From: Sympetrum striolatum
Taxonomy: Eukaryota; Arthropoda; Insecta; Odonata; Libellulidae
Direction of reading: 5' to 3'
DNA: 64,000 nt
Assembly (NCBI GenBank): GCA_947579665.1
Contig: OX388350.1
Span: 38,535,393-38,599,392, forward strand
Below the pieces are notes generated by a model. It saw only the letters and a list, made by a program, of their open reading frames with translations, was not told where the DNA came from and did no database searches. The translations under genes were made by a program, and so were the position numbers. How positions within the stretch are numbered: position 1 is the first letter of the stretch; each line of letters opens with the position of its first letter. This document shows positions 45,701 to 57,042 of the stretch, piece by piece.

Positions 45701-46530
45701 CTACCCAATTCAAAATATTTGCATTCATATTGGAAATGAGTAATTAAAATTAACTTAGAGATACTAACATTAAATAATCTACATGAAATGCGATGCAATC
45801 AGCAAAAAATACATGTATTAAATAAACTTATACAATATTTTATCTATAAGAATAATAAAAAATAAGAAAGATTCGTCAGATATCCCTAACATTTTCGCTC
45901 AGTAAGTAAAGTAATGAAATCTTACATTCCTTATGAAAAGTTACCATCACAGGCCAAATCTCTTCCCGTTTCAAAGGTAAATCAATTTCAAATTCTAGAG
46001 AGTGTGAAATCAATGCTATGTTTCTAAATTTATCTTAATCCGATATGAAATATGCTGATATCATAGTTTGCAAATCGATAATGTTTTACCACAAAGCGAT
46101 AATTATCCCTAATAGCCAAGGAAAATGCCACACGCCAATTTTCACGTGCCTACGCTAACTCACCGTCGAGAAAAAGAAAGTGCTATACGAAGATAATTGA
46201 TCTATATCGATCCACTTCCTCGCATACATCGTCGGACTTCCTAAAGTGGTTTTCCATCCATATTTAAGAGCAGTAATGACTTGCAGCAACCTTCCATTCC
46301 TCACGGTCGGCGTGGAGCTACTTCAACAGGTAGAAAGCGCGTGATGTCCGGGAAGCGTTCTGATGGAAGGCTTAAGCTTTGCTTATCCCAAATGGCATCT
46401 GCATTCAGAAGACGTTCTTTAAGACGTAAAAGGCTGTTATCAAGGAACAATGAGGCGCTGAAGAAGCTAATGAAATGTTAAATGCTATCCGTTGTCCAAA
46501 ACGAGGGGAGACGCCAAGTGAGAACAAGAT
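42701..46530. other. AT-rich DNA without recognisable genes
   Basis: Long T-rich and A-rich tracts, a (TGCTA)n-like triplet at about 44437-44452, and a few frames under 90 codons with no motif. A GC-balanced stretch at 46120-46480 includes a plus-strand frame rich in arginine and lysine (46281-46481) that I could not assign. Confidence 0.35.
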
Positions 46531-46534
46531 ATAT

Positions 46535-46975
46535 GCGAAGTTTAAGAAAGGTGAGACTGGGATGAAAAAATGCAAAGTGTAAGAACAATGAGCTAAATAA
46601 TCGACAACACGACGTGGTGCAATACGTAAAAAAATTGAAATGTATATTTGTATTTTTTTCAAATTGCGTCGTATTATATGTAGATGATTTCACATAAAAT
46701 TCTGTAATTTAATGTCAATTACTGATATCCTTGCTAAATGAAATATTTTGAATTACATAACTTTAAATACCTAGTTGTTTATTGCATAAAATTAAGATAA
46801 TATCATTAATATTATTACTTCTCTCTTAAATTTCCATTATATCACTTCACAAAAACAAGGGTTTGGTATCAATTTTAAGATAGGTGAGACTGGGATGAAA
46901 AATTATAGAGTTAGAACAATGAGCTAAATATCAACAACAAGACGTGCTGCGATACGTTAAAAATCTGATTTAACT
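46535..46975. repeat. Direct duplication, about 100 bp, 340 bp apart
   Basis: The block GGTGAGACTGGGATGAAAAA with AGAACAATGAGCTAAATA and a CGTGCTGCGATACGT-type end occurs at about 46547-46632 and again at about 46884-46962. The copies have diverged by several substitutions and small indels. Confidence 0.7.
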
Positions 46976-47179
46976 GTAATAAATATATTAAAGATACTAA
47001 ATAAGAATATGTTTTTTAATTATATACTAATGATACAAATCGAACAATAACGAAAACGTGTACAAGAAGGTTGCAAAATGCAGCCTCGTAGTGAAAGAGA
47101 AGACAAGAGGGATTAATGTTATTGGCAAACAAATTCATTGTATATAATCAGTTAAGGGAGCTTTCACTATGTGGAACTC

Positions 47180-47394
47180 CATAAATGATGGAGAAGAAAT
47201 TACTTAGTCTCACAATCAGTTCCACGCGAAAAAAATTAGTAAGAAAAGACCGGTTTCGACGAAGTTCTAATCATCTTTAGGTAAACAGGTAATGACCTGA
47301 AGATGACTACACCTTACTCGAAACCTGTCGCTTCGTAATATGTTTTCTTTGCGTGGAACAGCAACTAAGTTGTTTCTTCTCCTTCCAAATTTAT
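47180..47394. mobile_element. Foldback element with hammerhead-like arms
   Basis: Inverted arms of about 90-100 bp (47180-47281 and 47295-47394) share GGAGAAGAAA, ACTTAGT, GTTCCACGCGAAA and a GGTTTCGA core. Near the centre the plus strand reads ACCTGAAGATGACTACACCT, then CGAAACCTGTCG. The left arm gives the mirror image with GACCGGTTTCGACGAA. The stem between the two core blocks is poorly conserved here. Confidence 0.65.
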
Positions 47395-48687
47395 TGCATT
47401 CGATTGTCGGGCAACATTACTCAAATAACAGATTCAGAGAAAGAACGAAGTCGAATGATTAAAATAAAAATAAATATTTAACCAAATTTTAATATCAAAA
47501 ACACCAAGTAAACAGAATTCAAGATAAAAAAAGAAGAAATTTGAAAAAATGACGAACAGAAGTACGGAAGAAGTAAGAATAGAAAAATAAACAGTTATGC
47601 TATCTAGCTAGTATAAATTGGAGTGAACAGTTCCTCCTCAGAGGTCAAGAGAAGAATAGCTTTAGCGTAAACATTTTCCAAATGAAAAATCTCCTCGAAA
47701 ATAGCAATGCTGAAACTGAGGCTAGGTATAAATGTTTGATAAGTTTTGTATGGTGTGTGCGAACGTATGAATGTGTGTGATGGTCCTTAAAAAAAGTTTA
47801 AATGACTAAACTCGAAGCTTCTGAAATGTGGCTTAGTGGGAAAGTGACCGTAAGGATAGAGAGGAAAACAAGTACCTACGTGCTACATGAAGTTTAGGAA
47901 TAGAGTGAAATATTTAACTCCAGATGATCAGCGATATTGCAGCTTAGCGTAAGAATACAATAAAAAGTTGAAAATTCTAAATTTAATTGCAAAAATCAAC
48001 CACTTTCGACCCGAATGACGGGAAGAGAGAAGCAAACTTGAGCTGTTTAAGCAAGCGGCGCAAATTCGAAGAGAGCTTAAAACGGTTTGGTCCTGATAAA
48101 GACGTTATAGATCAAACACTGTACCTAATGAGACATTGTGTACAACATTTACGTACAATTTGTTTCTTACAAATGCAATGTAGTAGTATAGACTGTAACC
48201 ACCGATCAAATTCTGTCTCTTCATAAATAATTTTGAAAAGAAAATCAATCAACACAAAGTATAAGACTCAATTCTATATTGACGATTAGTCATCTCTTTC
48301 TGTCTGTCTATCGAAACCATATATTTCTGAATAATATTGTGTTATTGGGATGTGGTCATATTTACGCTTTTGAGGAAATGCTTATAGCTATATAAGGTTA
48401 TAATGGGCTTTCCTCACTAATAGTCACAATATTTGTGAAATCTAGATGGTAAGGCACAAGGTTACTTTGTGGAAAGCCATTGAAGTAACGACGAAAAAAA
48501 CTGTAATTTTCACGATTTTTTATAAACTTGACTGATTGATTTTTATCAACAAAATGATTCCTTACCAACGACCCCACCTTTCCCCATACCTTATCTCTTA
48601 TCTCCCTTCCCAAAAAGGCATTTCCATTAACTCTCCTTCCCCTCCAACCCTTCATGGCTATATAAACTGTGAAAAATAATTTTTGTA
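47395..48687. other. No recognised gene
   Basis: A purine-rich AT stretch (47400-47950). A plus-strand frame at 47987-48226 (79 codons, basic and cysteine-containing towards its end) and a minus-strand frame at 48655-48398 show no known motif. Confidence 0.3.
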
Positions 48688-48721
48688 CCAGAAGATGCTA
48701 CTCCGGTAGCGAAACCAATCG
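48688..48721 (+). ncRNA. Hammerhead-like motif, plus strand
   Basis: Reads CCAGAAGAT, then a perfect 5-bp hairpin GCTAC-TCCG-GTAGC, then GAAACCAATCG. This is the same layout as at 13595 (CTGA-N-GA, one base, hairpin, GAAACCGGTC), but the first block has CAGAAGA in place of CTGAAGA. Probably a decayed copy. Confidence 0.35.
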
Positions 48722-49549
48722 TTAATAAAAAATCTTGTGAAAAATTACTGAGTTTTTTCTTCATTACGTCACAATATTTACCCATAAAAGTAGTAAATAT
48801 GGCTACATCCCAAGAAGAAAATATTCATACGTCCGTTCATCTACGGAAATTTTCCCAGGTGTACACCTTTATGTCTAAATTTACCTCTATCCCTTTCCTT
48901 GTATTATCCCTAGAGATTGTGGTAGCTCTACTCTACTTGTGGAATGACCCACAGGAAGTCATCAATGCAGACGGTTACAAATAGACTAGTGGATTATTTC
49001 CCGAAATCTGGGCCGCGATCTATTTCGGGGCCGGCTATAATTAGGCCACCCATTTCCCTGAAATCGATCCGTTTATCCATCTCACATACCTGTAAAGAGT
49101 CAATAATCAGGCCACTGCGTGCGTCTGAGAGCGTAGGCGTTCGAGATAACTCCCCGAGCTATTTCTGGATAAAGCCACGGAAAATTATCGTCGCAGGACC
49201 GCCGGCGACGGTGGATCACCCGGGGCAAACATTACATCGCACTCTTAATGCGGTAGCGATTTCGCAAATAGATTTATTAAGAGGCGTAGCGCGTGGAGTC
49301 GATGCGCAGCTGCGTCATTGGTTGGGGCGACGTGGGTGAGTGCCCACGCACGAAACCATGGAGGCGAAACGCAGGGGTTGGGGAAGGAGAGGTCCCCTAC
49401 CACGCCCCGGAGATCAGCGGATGCAAAACCGGGCTGGTGCAAAAACGCAGCCTTGAGGTTACCTTGCGCGCCTGGAGGATCATTGATAAACCATAAACTC
49501 CTTGGGAGGAGTGCGTTGTCTCCTTCTTCTTTGGTGCTTCCGTTCTTAG
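48722..49549. other. GC-balanced patch 48980-49500, no confirmed gene
   Basis: CpG-containing sequence with a short GTGGGTGAGTGCCCAC palindrome at 49328-49343. Overlapping frames of about 100 codons occur on both strands, none with a known motif. A 12-base match (GTGGAATGACCC, 48940-48951) to the terminus of the foldback at 35054 may be a solo end or chance. Confidence 0.3.
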
Positions 49550-49890
49550 GTTTCAACGGAACAGTTACCCCTACATCATTCGGTCTTGAGACTCTCTCTT
49601 CATTTCTATAGAGTTCCTTTTCTCTTTGATATCCATCAGCATTCTGTGACTCTTCTTTCTTCTTCGCTTCTATTATTACTTGTGGAATGCTATTCCTTCT
49701 TGCAATATGCCCAATCTATATTGCTCTCCTGTTTTTTTTATTTCTCTCAGAGAACTGCTTTCTTCAATCCCTCACAGCACTTTATCATTTCTAATTTTAT
49801 GTTTCCATCCGATCTTCTCTATTCGTCGCCATAACCATGTTTTGAGACTTTCCAAGTACCTTTCTTCTCTCCTCCTCCAACGTTCACGTT
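49550..49890 (-). pseudogene. LINE C-terminal relic, same type as 7.8 kb
   Basis: On the minus strand the frame reads LESLKTWLWRRIEKIGWKHK (about 49798-49857), then IRNDKVL, a TGA stop, and GIEESSSLREIKK. A YRNEER...SRPND-like end lies near 49580. This is the conserved region just after the polymerase in one LINE group, usually 'LExxxxWxWRRxxKIxWxxKxxNxxVLxxxxExRxLL'. The stop and the eroded ends show it is dead. It probably belongs to the same family as the plus-strand relic at 7782-8411, covering an overlapping part. Confidence 0.65.
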
Positions 49891-50050
49891 TTGTAAATAT
49901 ACAATGGTCAAAATGAAGCATTTTCCAAACTTTTTCAAAGATCTATCTCTATACGGAAAGATTGTGTAACAAACTTTCTCAAGCAGTAGCAAAGTTTAGA
50001 ACTAATGGTGGAACTAGCTAAGCCGATTTTTCCCAAAATGTATTTTTTAA
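49891..50050. other. Short noncoding stretch
   Basis: Nothing was recognised between the LINE relic and the hammerhead-like motif. Confidence 0.4.
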
Positions 50051-50093
50051 TGTGACCGGACCGGTTTCAAGTAGTTATAGTTATCATCAGGCC
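50051..50093 (-). ncRNA. Hammerhead-like motif, minus strand
   Basis: On the minus strand, CTGATGA (the canonical core form) is followed by a 15-base segment without a clear stem, then GAAACCGGTC. The ACCG...CGGT around it could form a 4-bp stem III with a 3-base loop. A stem I is not obvious. Probably a decayed member of the motif class. Confidence 0.35.
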
Positions 50094-51360
50094 AAGTTTG
50101 CTACAATATATTTCTGTCTCTCATATATATCTTGATATTCCTTACTGTTACCATTTCCCTACTCTTGCTTCTTTAATAAGGCTACTTTTCTTCGAGCAGC
50201 TCTATCTTTAATATCTTTTTATATTCCCCCTTCCAAGCATGTGTTTAATTGTCCTTCCGTCTTCGCTGTCCTCATTACATATATTTTCTTTCAATTTATT
50301 TTCATTCCAGATTCTTCACTCTTCTTCCAAATTCTTTCCACTATCCTCTCGAATCTCTGGTATCACAGTAACTATATTGCTTCCTAGGTTTTTACGAAGG
50401 AAATAATGCACGTTGTATTTCCCTGGTACACTTTCGGAGTAGTTACAGACGTTCCCGACATTGTAAAATGGCTGGTTTACTTTCCGTAGTGAGCGATAGC
50501 CCGAATTGTATGTCACCTTATTGACTTGATCATATTTGTATCTTGTTCTTATAGCTCTCACTTTTTTGAAGGGGGCGTTCTTGCATTTTGGGAGAAGGAG
50601 AAGACAAATGGCCGGAAAATATTATATCCTGGATTCGGTCGCTCGTAAAACATTTTTTTACTACCTGTAGGCTTGCGCGGGATTTTCACGCCTCGTTTCT
50701 TAGAGGGTGCTTTCACGTTGTGAATACTTTATCGAGAATATCTCTTATGTTTTCTGAAATATATCTTTTTTTATTCTTCAACATATCGCATTTCCTTTTA
50801 TTCAATTTTTCCTGATGTATATCTATGTAAACTGCTTTTCTATTGGGATTTATCAACATCGATGATGGGTTGCCGGTAAGATTAGATGAAATTCGCCTAA
50901 TTCTCACCGGAACAAGAATTTGATTATTTAAAAATTCATGAAATTGTGTTAGTTTTCAACGGGTCTGGATAATTCTGAAATACTAAAAAATATACCCGAA
51001 CTTAGTGGAATATTCTAAGATAATAAGTAATTTAATAAATAAATACTATAACAATAAGTAATTTAAAATGTTTAAGAATGGTGGTTATCACTTGGAATGC
51101 AGTTTGCTCCTAGTTTATAGAATATTGTTCCATATTATGAAGGGAATACATTTTAAAATCTATAAATACACTTAAATAATTCCCAAGGCAGTAAAAGGAA
51201 AACCAGCGTTTTTCAATAAAACCTAGCACGAAATTGGAGAAAGCCTTTTTTGCTCTATCCATGACATGATAAAAGAGAATGTGGAAGGGAAATCAACCGA
51301 GATTACTGGTTTTTTGGCATTCACTTCCATTGTTTCATCATTCTCAAAACGATAGGTATA
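50094..51360. other. No confirmed gene
   Basis: Minus-strand frames at 50561-50316 (81 codons) and 50907-50713 (64 codons) lie in two different phases, about 150 bp apart. They have lysine/asparagine-rich translations that could be pieces of one decayed retroelement protein, but I could not match them to a domain. The rest is AT-rich. Confidence 0.3.
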
Positions 51361-51361
51361 A

Positions 51362-51752
51362 GGAATTAGTTTAGATTCAATTGGTGGATTAAGGAAGATG
51401 TTTAGATTCAATTGGTGTTTACACCACCTGCCAAACGCCGAATTGAAAAAATCCTTGAAAGGAAGGAGATTGGAAGCTAGGCTGCGATTGCTTAATAAAT
51501 TCAGGGAAACTACATTTTCGGAAGATACAATCGGTATCATGCAACCCCCCTGTTACCTCGGTCGATCCGATAATGACCGTAAGTTAAGAGAAATAGATGC
51601 TAGGACGAATCGTTTTAGAGATTCATTCCTTCCGCGAACAATACGTGACAATAACCGAATAAGGAAGTAGTATAGATTCAACTGGTGTTTACACCCCCTG
51701 CCACACGCCGAAAGGCGGCTTACAGGGTATTAATGTAGATGTAGATGTAGAT
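51362..51752 (+). pseudogene. LINE D copy 1: polymerase end plus 3' tail
   Basis: The frame at 51441-51670 reads RRLEARLRLLNKFRETTFSE, then a MQPPC block, then REIDARTNRFRDSFLPRTIR. The last block is the hallmark 'RTNRFxxSFFPRTIRxWN' end of jockey/CR1-like LINE polymerases. The expected tryptophan-asparagine is replaced (DNN). After it comes ACACCCCCTGCCACACGCC, a GAAA-loop hairpin, then a (GTAGAT)n tail at 51733-51752. A second partial 3' tail (51399-51440) lies directly upstream of the coding block, so tail and coding parts of two copies are joined head to tail. Confidence 0.8.
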
Positions 51753-52740
51753 AATACTATAACTAGTTATATGATAATTATTAGTACTTGCAGTGCTCAA
51801 TTATGCAGAAAAAATCACAGAGGAATGAGTAAAATTTTGGAAAGTCACCGGACGAAATGAACAAGCAGCTGTTGCAGATTTTTCCCAGTTTTATTTTTCA
51901 ATGATTAAAACAAAAATTAAGAAATGGTGATATTTATAAAATTAATTTTTATTCATAAAGTTCACAATACTGTCATTGACTAGCTACATAGCCAAATTCG
52001 GTGTATCACATTTAAAACATTGTGATTTTATTGAAAAGAGTGAAATAAAATATAATCACTGCATACCCGTTGTATTCATGTGCAAATCATTTTTATATAA
52101 TTGCAGGAAGAACATGTAATATGATAATAATAAAGGACTTAATTCAGGGAGAGATTGAGACTATAAAGTTTCTTATTACATCTACAGAAAGCTTGAAAAA
52201 ACGTACACAGAAGAATACTACTTTGTGGATTTAATAAACTTAATCTAGAAAGCTTAGTAAACATATTTCCTAAGCTAAAAGGCGGAGTGAGAAAAACCTG
52301 TGAAACTAGGAAAACTAAATTTAGTGATGGAATGAGATTTGAAAGACAAGAAGATAAACCAATAATGTCACACAAAAACAACAAATTAGTTAGACACTGA
52401 CATGTAAATAAGTAAAAGTAGACTGATAAATAAACTAATTAATTAATTTACAATTAATAAAAAAGGTCTAAACAATTGAAAAGGCAAAAAGAAGAGAATA
52501 ATAAATAAAATGTTAAAATATAGAAGATAAAACAAAATTTAAAATTAATTTATCAATATCGGAATCATCCTCTAAGAAAACACATTATGCTCTTGGCTCT
52601 TGCTACTGAAATCAACGAGAGGCATTCGGGTGCATAAGAAAGTAGGATAAAAATATTTAGTGGATGTAATTTCTAAACAAAGGAAGTTTTCAGAGAATAA
52701 TAAATTCAGAAATGTGAGTTGTTGGAAAGTTTTTAGCTAT
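51753..52740. other. AT-rich, nothing recognised
   Basis: Very AT-rich, with a near (TTAA)n-type stretch around 52430-52460. No gene was seen. Confidence 0.4.
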
Positions 52741-52743
52741 AAA

Positions 52744-52922
52744 AATGCGACCTCCTTGTAACATAAGACGCTATGTTCCTGCTAGAGAATCTGGGAAATA
52801 GATACTATGAGTAGTCGCTTTGAGAATTAAGTTTTCCGGGAACGATATGCGAAATTAATCGAAATAGTGCATGAAGCCCCCGCCGCACGCCAAAAGGCGG
52901 CTGGCAGGATACATATATATAT
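52744..52922 (+). mobile_element. LINE D copy 2: 3' end only
   Basis: Begins in the ATGCGACCTCCTTGTAAC block, which matches the polymerase segment of copy 4. It continues through a decayed GGGAAATAGATACT...TTCCGGGAACGATATGC coding tail and ends with CACGCCAAAAGGCGGCTGGC and a TATATA-like terminus. The hairpin CGCC-AAAA-GGCG is intact. Confidence 0.7.
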
Positions 52923-52959
52923 TTAGATCTATACTTCTTTTGTTGGTGGAGATCCGGGT

Positions 52960-53150
52960 TAGAGACAAGGGGGTTTAATCCTCTTTCAGGTGGTGTTTCC
53001 GGGTTTGAAACAAAGAAATGTTAATTGGACAAAAGAGAAATTTACGAGCCGATTTCCGGATACGGCAGACGTTTTCTATAGGAAAACAGGTAAGTAAAAC
53101 CCTCACTTTAGTATAAACTAAAGGGGGATTAATCCTCTTTCAGGATTAAA
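52960..53150. repeat. Short direct repeat, 153 bp apart
   Basis: GGGGTTTAATCCTCTTTCAG (52970) recurs as GGGGATTAATCCTCTTTCAG (53123). Confidence 0.6.
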
Positions 53151-53214
53151 ATTAGATGGAAAACTCGGCTTATAGAAGAGTGTACGATACGGTACTTTTA
53201 ACACATTATATATA

Positions 53215-53560
53215 ATCGCAGGTGTATGCAGTTTTCTGTATTTATGAGTTAAAAGATTAAAATTTTGCGTTATTTTTATAATTTCAAATAAAGGAAGAAA
53301 TATGTTTCAAAAGATGTTTGGAAAAGAAAGCAGTTACTTTTTCGGCCGTTTTTATTAATTTATTTTCTACATTTAAGATATTAGATATAAGGGATACACG
53401 ATGTTCTGTATTTGCGGGAAAAAAATCCAAAACTTGCGTTCTCTTTTTAGATTTAAAATAAGGCAACCGAAATCTTTCAGAAGTCGTTAGAAATAATGAA
53501 AAATATTTACATTTTCTTTTGAAATATTAAGCATTATCGAAGAAATACGCGGTTGTCTAC
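53215..53560. repeat. Tandem pair, about 173 bp per copy
   Basis: TTCTGTATTTATGAG...TTTTGCGTT near 53231-53271 recurs as TTCTGTATTTGCGGG...CTTGCGTT near 53404-53440, followed in each by a TTTAAAATAAGG- or TTTCAAATAAAGG-type block and TTTCAAAAG or TTTCAGAAG. The copies are strongly diverged. Confidence 0.5.
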
Positions 53561-55850
53561 ATTAAAAAAATTGGCTTATACGCGAGTATATCACGAGTAA
53601 ACACATACCTATAACAATATTGAAAAAGAATAAAAAATTAAAAATAATAGGGCAAATATAAAAAAACACATAAGATACAGAAAAAAGTGAATAATTATTG
53701 TAACAAGGCATGTTGAAACCTTTTGATGGTCACAGATTACAGAAATAAACATATATTTATGCACTTATACGCGTTTTATACGGTGAATCCTTACAACTCA
53801 CTCAAAATGAGATATCGCATAATCGTTCATTTATCGATTACACGCTTAGAAACTAAAAAAACAGCGCTTGGTAAGTTTCGGACAAAAGTCAGGGGACCGG
53901 ATTCCTCAACCTGAAAAAAAGCCCTCCAGAAACATGGATTTGCATTGAGAATCGAGCAGATAATGCGAGTGTTCGAAAAGGTCTGGGAGCAGCTCCTCAA
54001 TCCGGCAGGGGTTTTATACCTCTCCATAGGAAGCGATCTGGTTTGCGCCTCCTAAGCACTCCCAGGCATCCCTCACCCCCTGGAGACCTGCCTTTTTCGC
54101 GTCTCGAAATAACACTCCCCGGCCAAGAGGTGGGAAGCGGTCTTCCCAGAGGCACGGGGGCGAGAAAGAGGTAGAGGAAGTAATTGATTTTTTTAAGACT
54201 GGGGGCGGTGACGGATTTATCCCGTCGCCGGTGGAGGAATATTTCGCGAGGCGATAATTGAGGGCCCATAACCACTTTGCCCTGTTTGGCGCGGAATTTG
54301 ATCAAGGAACGTTCCCACGCGCTCTCGCCGTGTGACGGATATCGGAAATGTCATGTGTATTTCGGGAACGCCGAAAAGATAAAGTAATGGGGAAGAAGAT
54401 ACGAACTGCGGAGAGATATTGTTTGCTTACGGTCTATTTTTGAGGAAATAAAATCCCTTTACGATGGGTGTCAGATGCGATGACTCTACTCAGGGATGAC
54501 GCACTCTGTTGCACATTTGAACTTTCAAAAAACGACTTTTCGATCTATATGTATACTTGGGGTATTTCTGTAACAATGATAATCCATATTAATATAATTA
54601 TGCCACTCCTTCTGTGAGGTTAAACCAAATGACTGAACTTGGACCTCACGTCTAAAGTTTGCTGATTAGTTTATTGTTAATTTATATATTATTTGTTTCC
54701 TTTCTTTTTTATGCGTTTTGTACGAATAAGCATTGTAAAATGATAATTTTTATACATTTTTTTCGATAAATAAATGAAACACAAGGCCAAAATATAGTAC
54801 TATGTTTTTATGTTTTTCCAAAGGAGCTGGAAAATTTCCTTGAAACAAACCAAAAGCTACAATCAAGTACTGCGTTGCACGTTTATACTAATTGATAAGA
54901 TTAAATTTCGTTAAGTGTATTATGGCTGTGCGATTTTTTATCAAACCTTGATCTCTTTATAGTGGAAAAAATACTATCCACCTGGAGTTGAACCAGATAC
55001 TAAAGAGTACAGTACTGCAATATAGTACTCGTACAAAACATATTTGACCGTAAACTGCGTTGCGGAGATGATCCTTTCTCTGCAGTCTTCAAAACTGTGC
55101 ACCTAAGTGGTTCTTGGTTTTAGGGCGAGTAAAAGCGAATATTACTATATGCTCTTTTTAGAAAAAATATGCCAAATGATTTCTCTAATGAAGATCAAAA
55201 TTAGAAAGAAAATTTACGTGATTCCGAAATCTACAGAAGTGGCCGAGATGCTGTAGAAATTGACCTTCATAATGAAAGAATGAATCTCTCTTCATTCAAT
55301 ATATTCTTTTAAATAAATCAGTTTTCGGGATTTAACGCAAAATGACATCAGGATAAAAATACTACTGTATGCAAAAACATAGGTTTATGCATTCCTTTGG
55401 AAAAAAGGAAAGGTCAAACATTTTGCCTCTCAGCTATTTCCGAAATTTTGTAAAAATTAAATCTATGGGAGGAAGCCAAGGGGAAAATAGATTGAAATTT
55501 AATCGAATTGTCGGCGATCACTTAGCTCGAGAAATTTCATTTTGTACTGCGTAGGCTTTCGCAAGGCATACTCCTAGTGATTGCATTAGCGAAATATTAA
55601 CGGCTAATTAGCAGATATACCTGTAGGTGGTGAGGATGCATCGATATTCACGTATTTGAAACAGTGATTTTATTAGGTTTTACCAATATATCCACGATAT
55701 TTTTAGTTTTTTGGTGGTGAAATAAAAATAATGGCAAGTAAATTTAAAGGGATTTTAATACTCTACGTTCAAATGAAATTGAATTTAAAGAACCATTTTC
55801 CATACAATGAATGACATTCAGGTGTACTTGGGGGAATTTCATAATAGGAG
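53561..55850. other. No gene; GC-rich patch at 53940-54450
   Basis: The patch has the highest GC in this part of the window. The minus strand is open at 54305-53997 (102 codons) but shows no known motif. Possible weak tRNA-like B box (TGGTTCAACTCCA) on the minus strand at 54981-54993, without a convincing A box. Confidence 0.3.
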
Positions 55851-55854
55851 AATG

Positions 55855-55930
55855 TTTACGTATTCATAAGAAAATTACACGTATTACCGAAGCCAGTAAA
55901 CGTGTGTAATTTTCTTGCGAATTTTGTTCA
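55855..55930. repeat. Small inverted repeat
   Basis: ATAAGAAAATTACACG (55866-55881) pairs with CGTGTGTAATTTTCTTGCG (55901-55919) around a 20-bp loop. Weaker pairing extends to the flanks (TTTACG / CGTGAAC region). Confidence 0.55.
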
Positions 55931-56875
55931 CGTTTCGATAGTAAAGGTTTTTCAAACTTTTATTGTTATTATGAATAATAATGATTATTGTTTATTTGTT
56001 TAAACAAGATGGAAACGAATGAAAGCTATACCGAGGTACAAGAAACGGACTCATAGTAAAGTTCTGCGATCTGACTTTACTTAAGTTATATAAACTGTAG
56101 TATATTTATTATAAAAGGGTTATTGGTATTAAAATTTGTTATATTTGTACTTAAAGATAATGATTATAAAATATCAAATACCAAAAATCACCATATTTAA
56201 TTTGAAGAAAGAATATTATGTTTGACCTAACTATAAATATTTATAATTGAATATTATGATTGATTTAACAATATATATTACAACTATCAAAATGTTATCA
56301 TTATGTATTATATTATCATATATTATATATGTATCAACAATGTGGTTATTCCACTGACCTGTATACATTTATTTACCGCGCAGCAAAATTTCCTTTCGTT
56401 CCAAAGGCTATGCGAAAGCTGTTGTCGTACATTCAGAGCACGTTAAAGCAAAGTGGATACAGTTGAGGCAAGTTTCGGATTCTTTCTCGAATACAGAATG
56501 AGATTTTCACGAAGCGCCGAAAAAATACTTTAAAATCCTCCGCCAATGAAGCGTATTCCCTTAATCTCGGAAGATTTTCTTCAAAAATCGTCCGTACATG
56601 GGTGCATTCTTATGCAGGAACGTACTTTTGATTTTCTGCGGTTTTCGCTTTCTTGCTCGAAATGTGAAAGCACGGGTTTTACTAAAACTTCCTTGACCTC
56701 GGCGCTTTATGGGATTATGCGGAGATAGACTCTTGGAGTTGCACTCGGGAACTACCCAGCATGCCTTAGAAAAAAGGGAACCGGATGGTGAGTTAATATT
56801 CGAAAGATTGAGAATCGAGAACGTTTGAAACGAGAGCAACAGATAAGTATTGGTCGAAGTGAAGATTTATAGAAG
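55931..56875. other. No recognised gene
   Basis: AT-rich to about 56380, then GC-balanced (56390-56780) with overlapping short frames on both strands that show no motif. Confidence 0.35.
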
Positions 56876-56878
56876 ATA

Positions 56879-57042
56879 CTACATAAGAGATCAGGGAAAT
56901 AGATCCTAGAGCAAATCGATTCGAGAATTCATATTTACGCGAACGATACGTGAGAGCAATCGATTAGAAAAAAAATCAAGGTTTTTGCACTCCCTGCCAC
57001 ACGTAGAAAGGTGGCTTTTAGGGATCCTACATAGACATATAT
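56879..57042 (+). mobile_element. LINE D copy 3: 3' end only
   Basis: CAGGGAAATAGATCCTAGAG, then AATCGATTCGAGAATTC and CGCGAACGATACGTGAGAG match the coding tail of copies 1 and 4. TGCACTCCCTGCCACACG and a degraded hairpin (GTAGAAAGGTGGC) follow, ending in an ACATAGACATA tail. Confidence 0.75.

Noticed and set aside
54975..55020. tRNA-like unit on the minus strand
   Set aside because: A good B-box-like TGGTTCAACTCC is present but no acceptable A box lies at the right distance, so I mention it only within the surrounding stretch.
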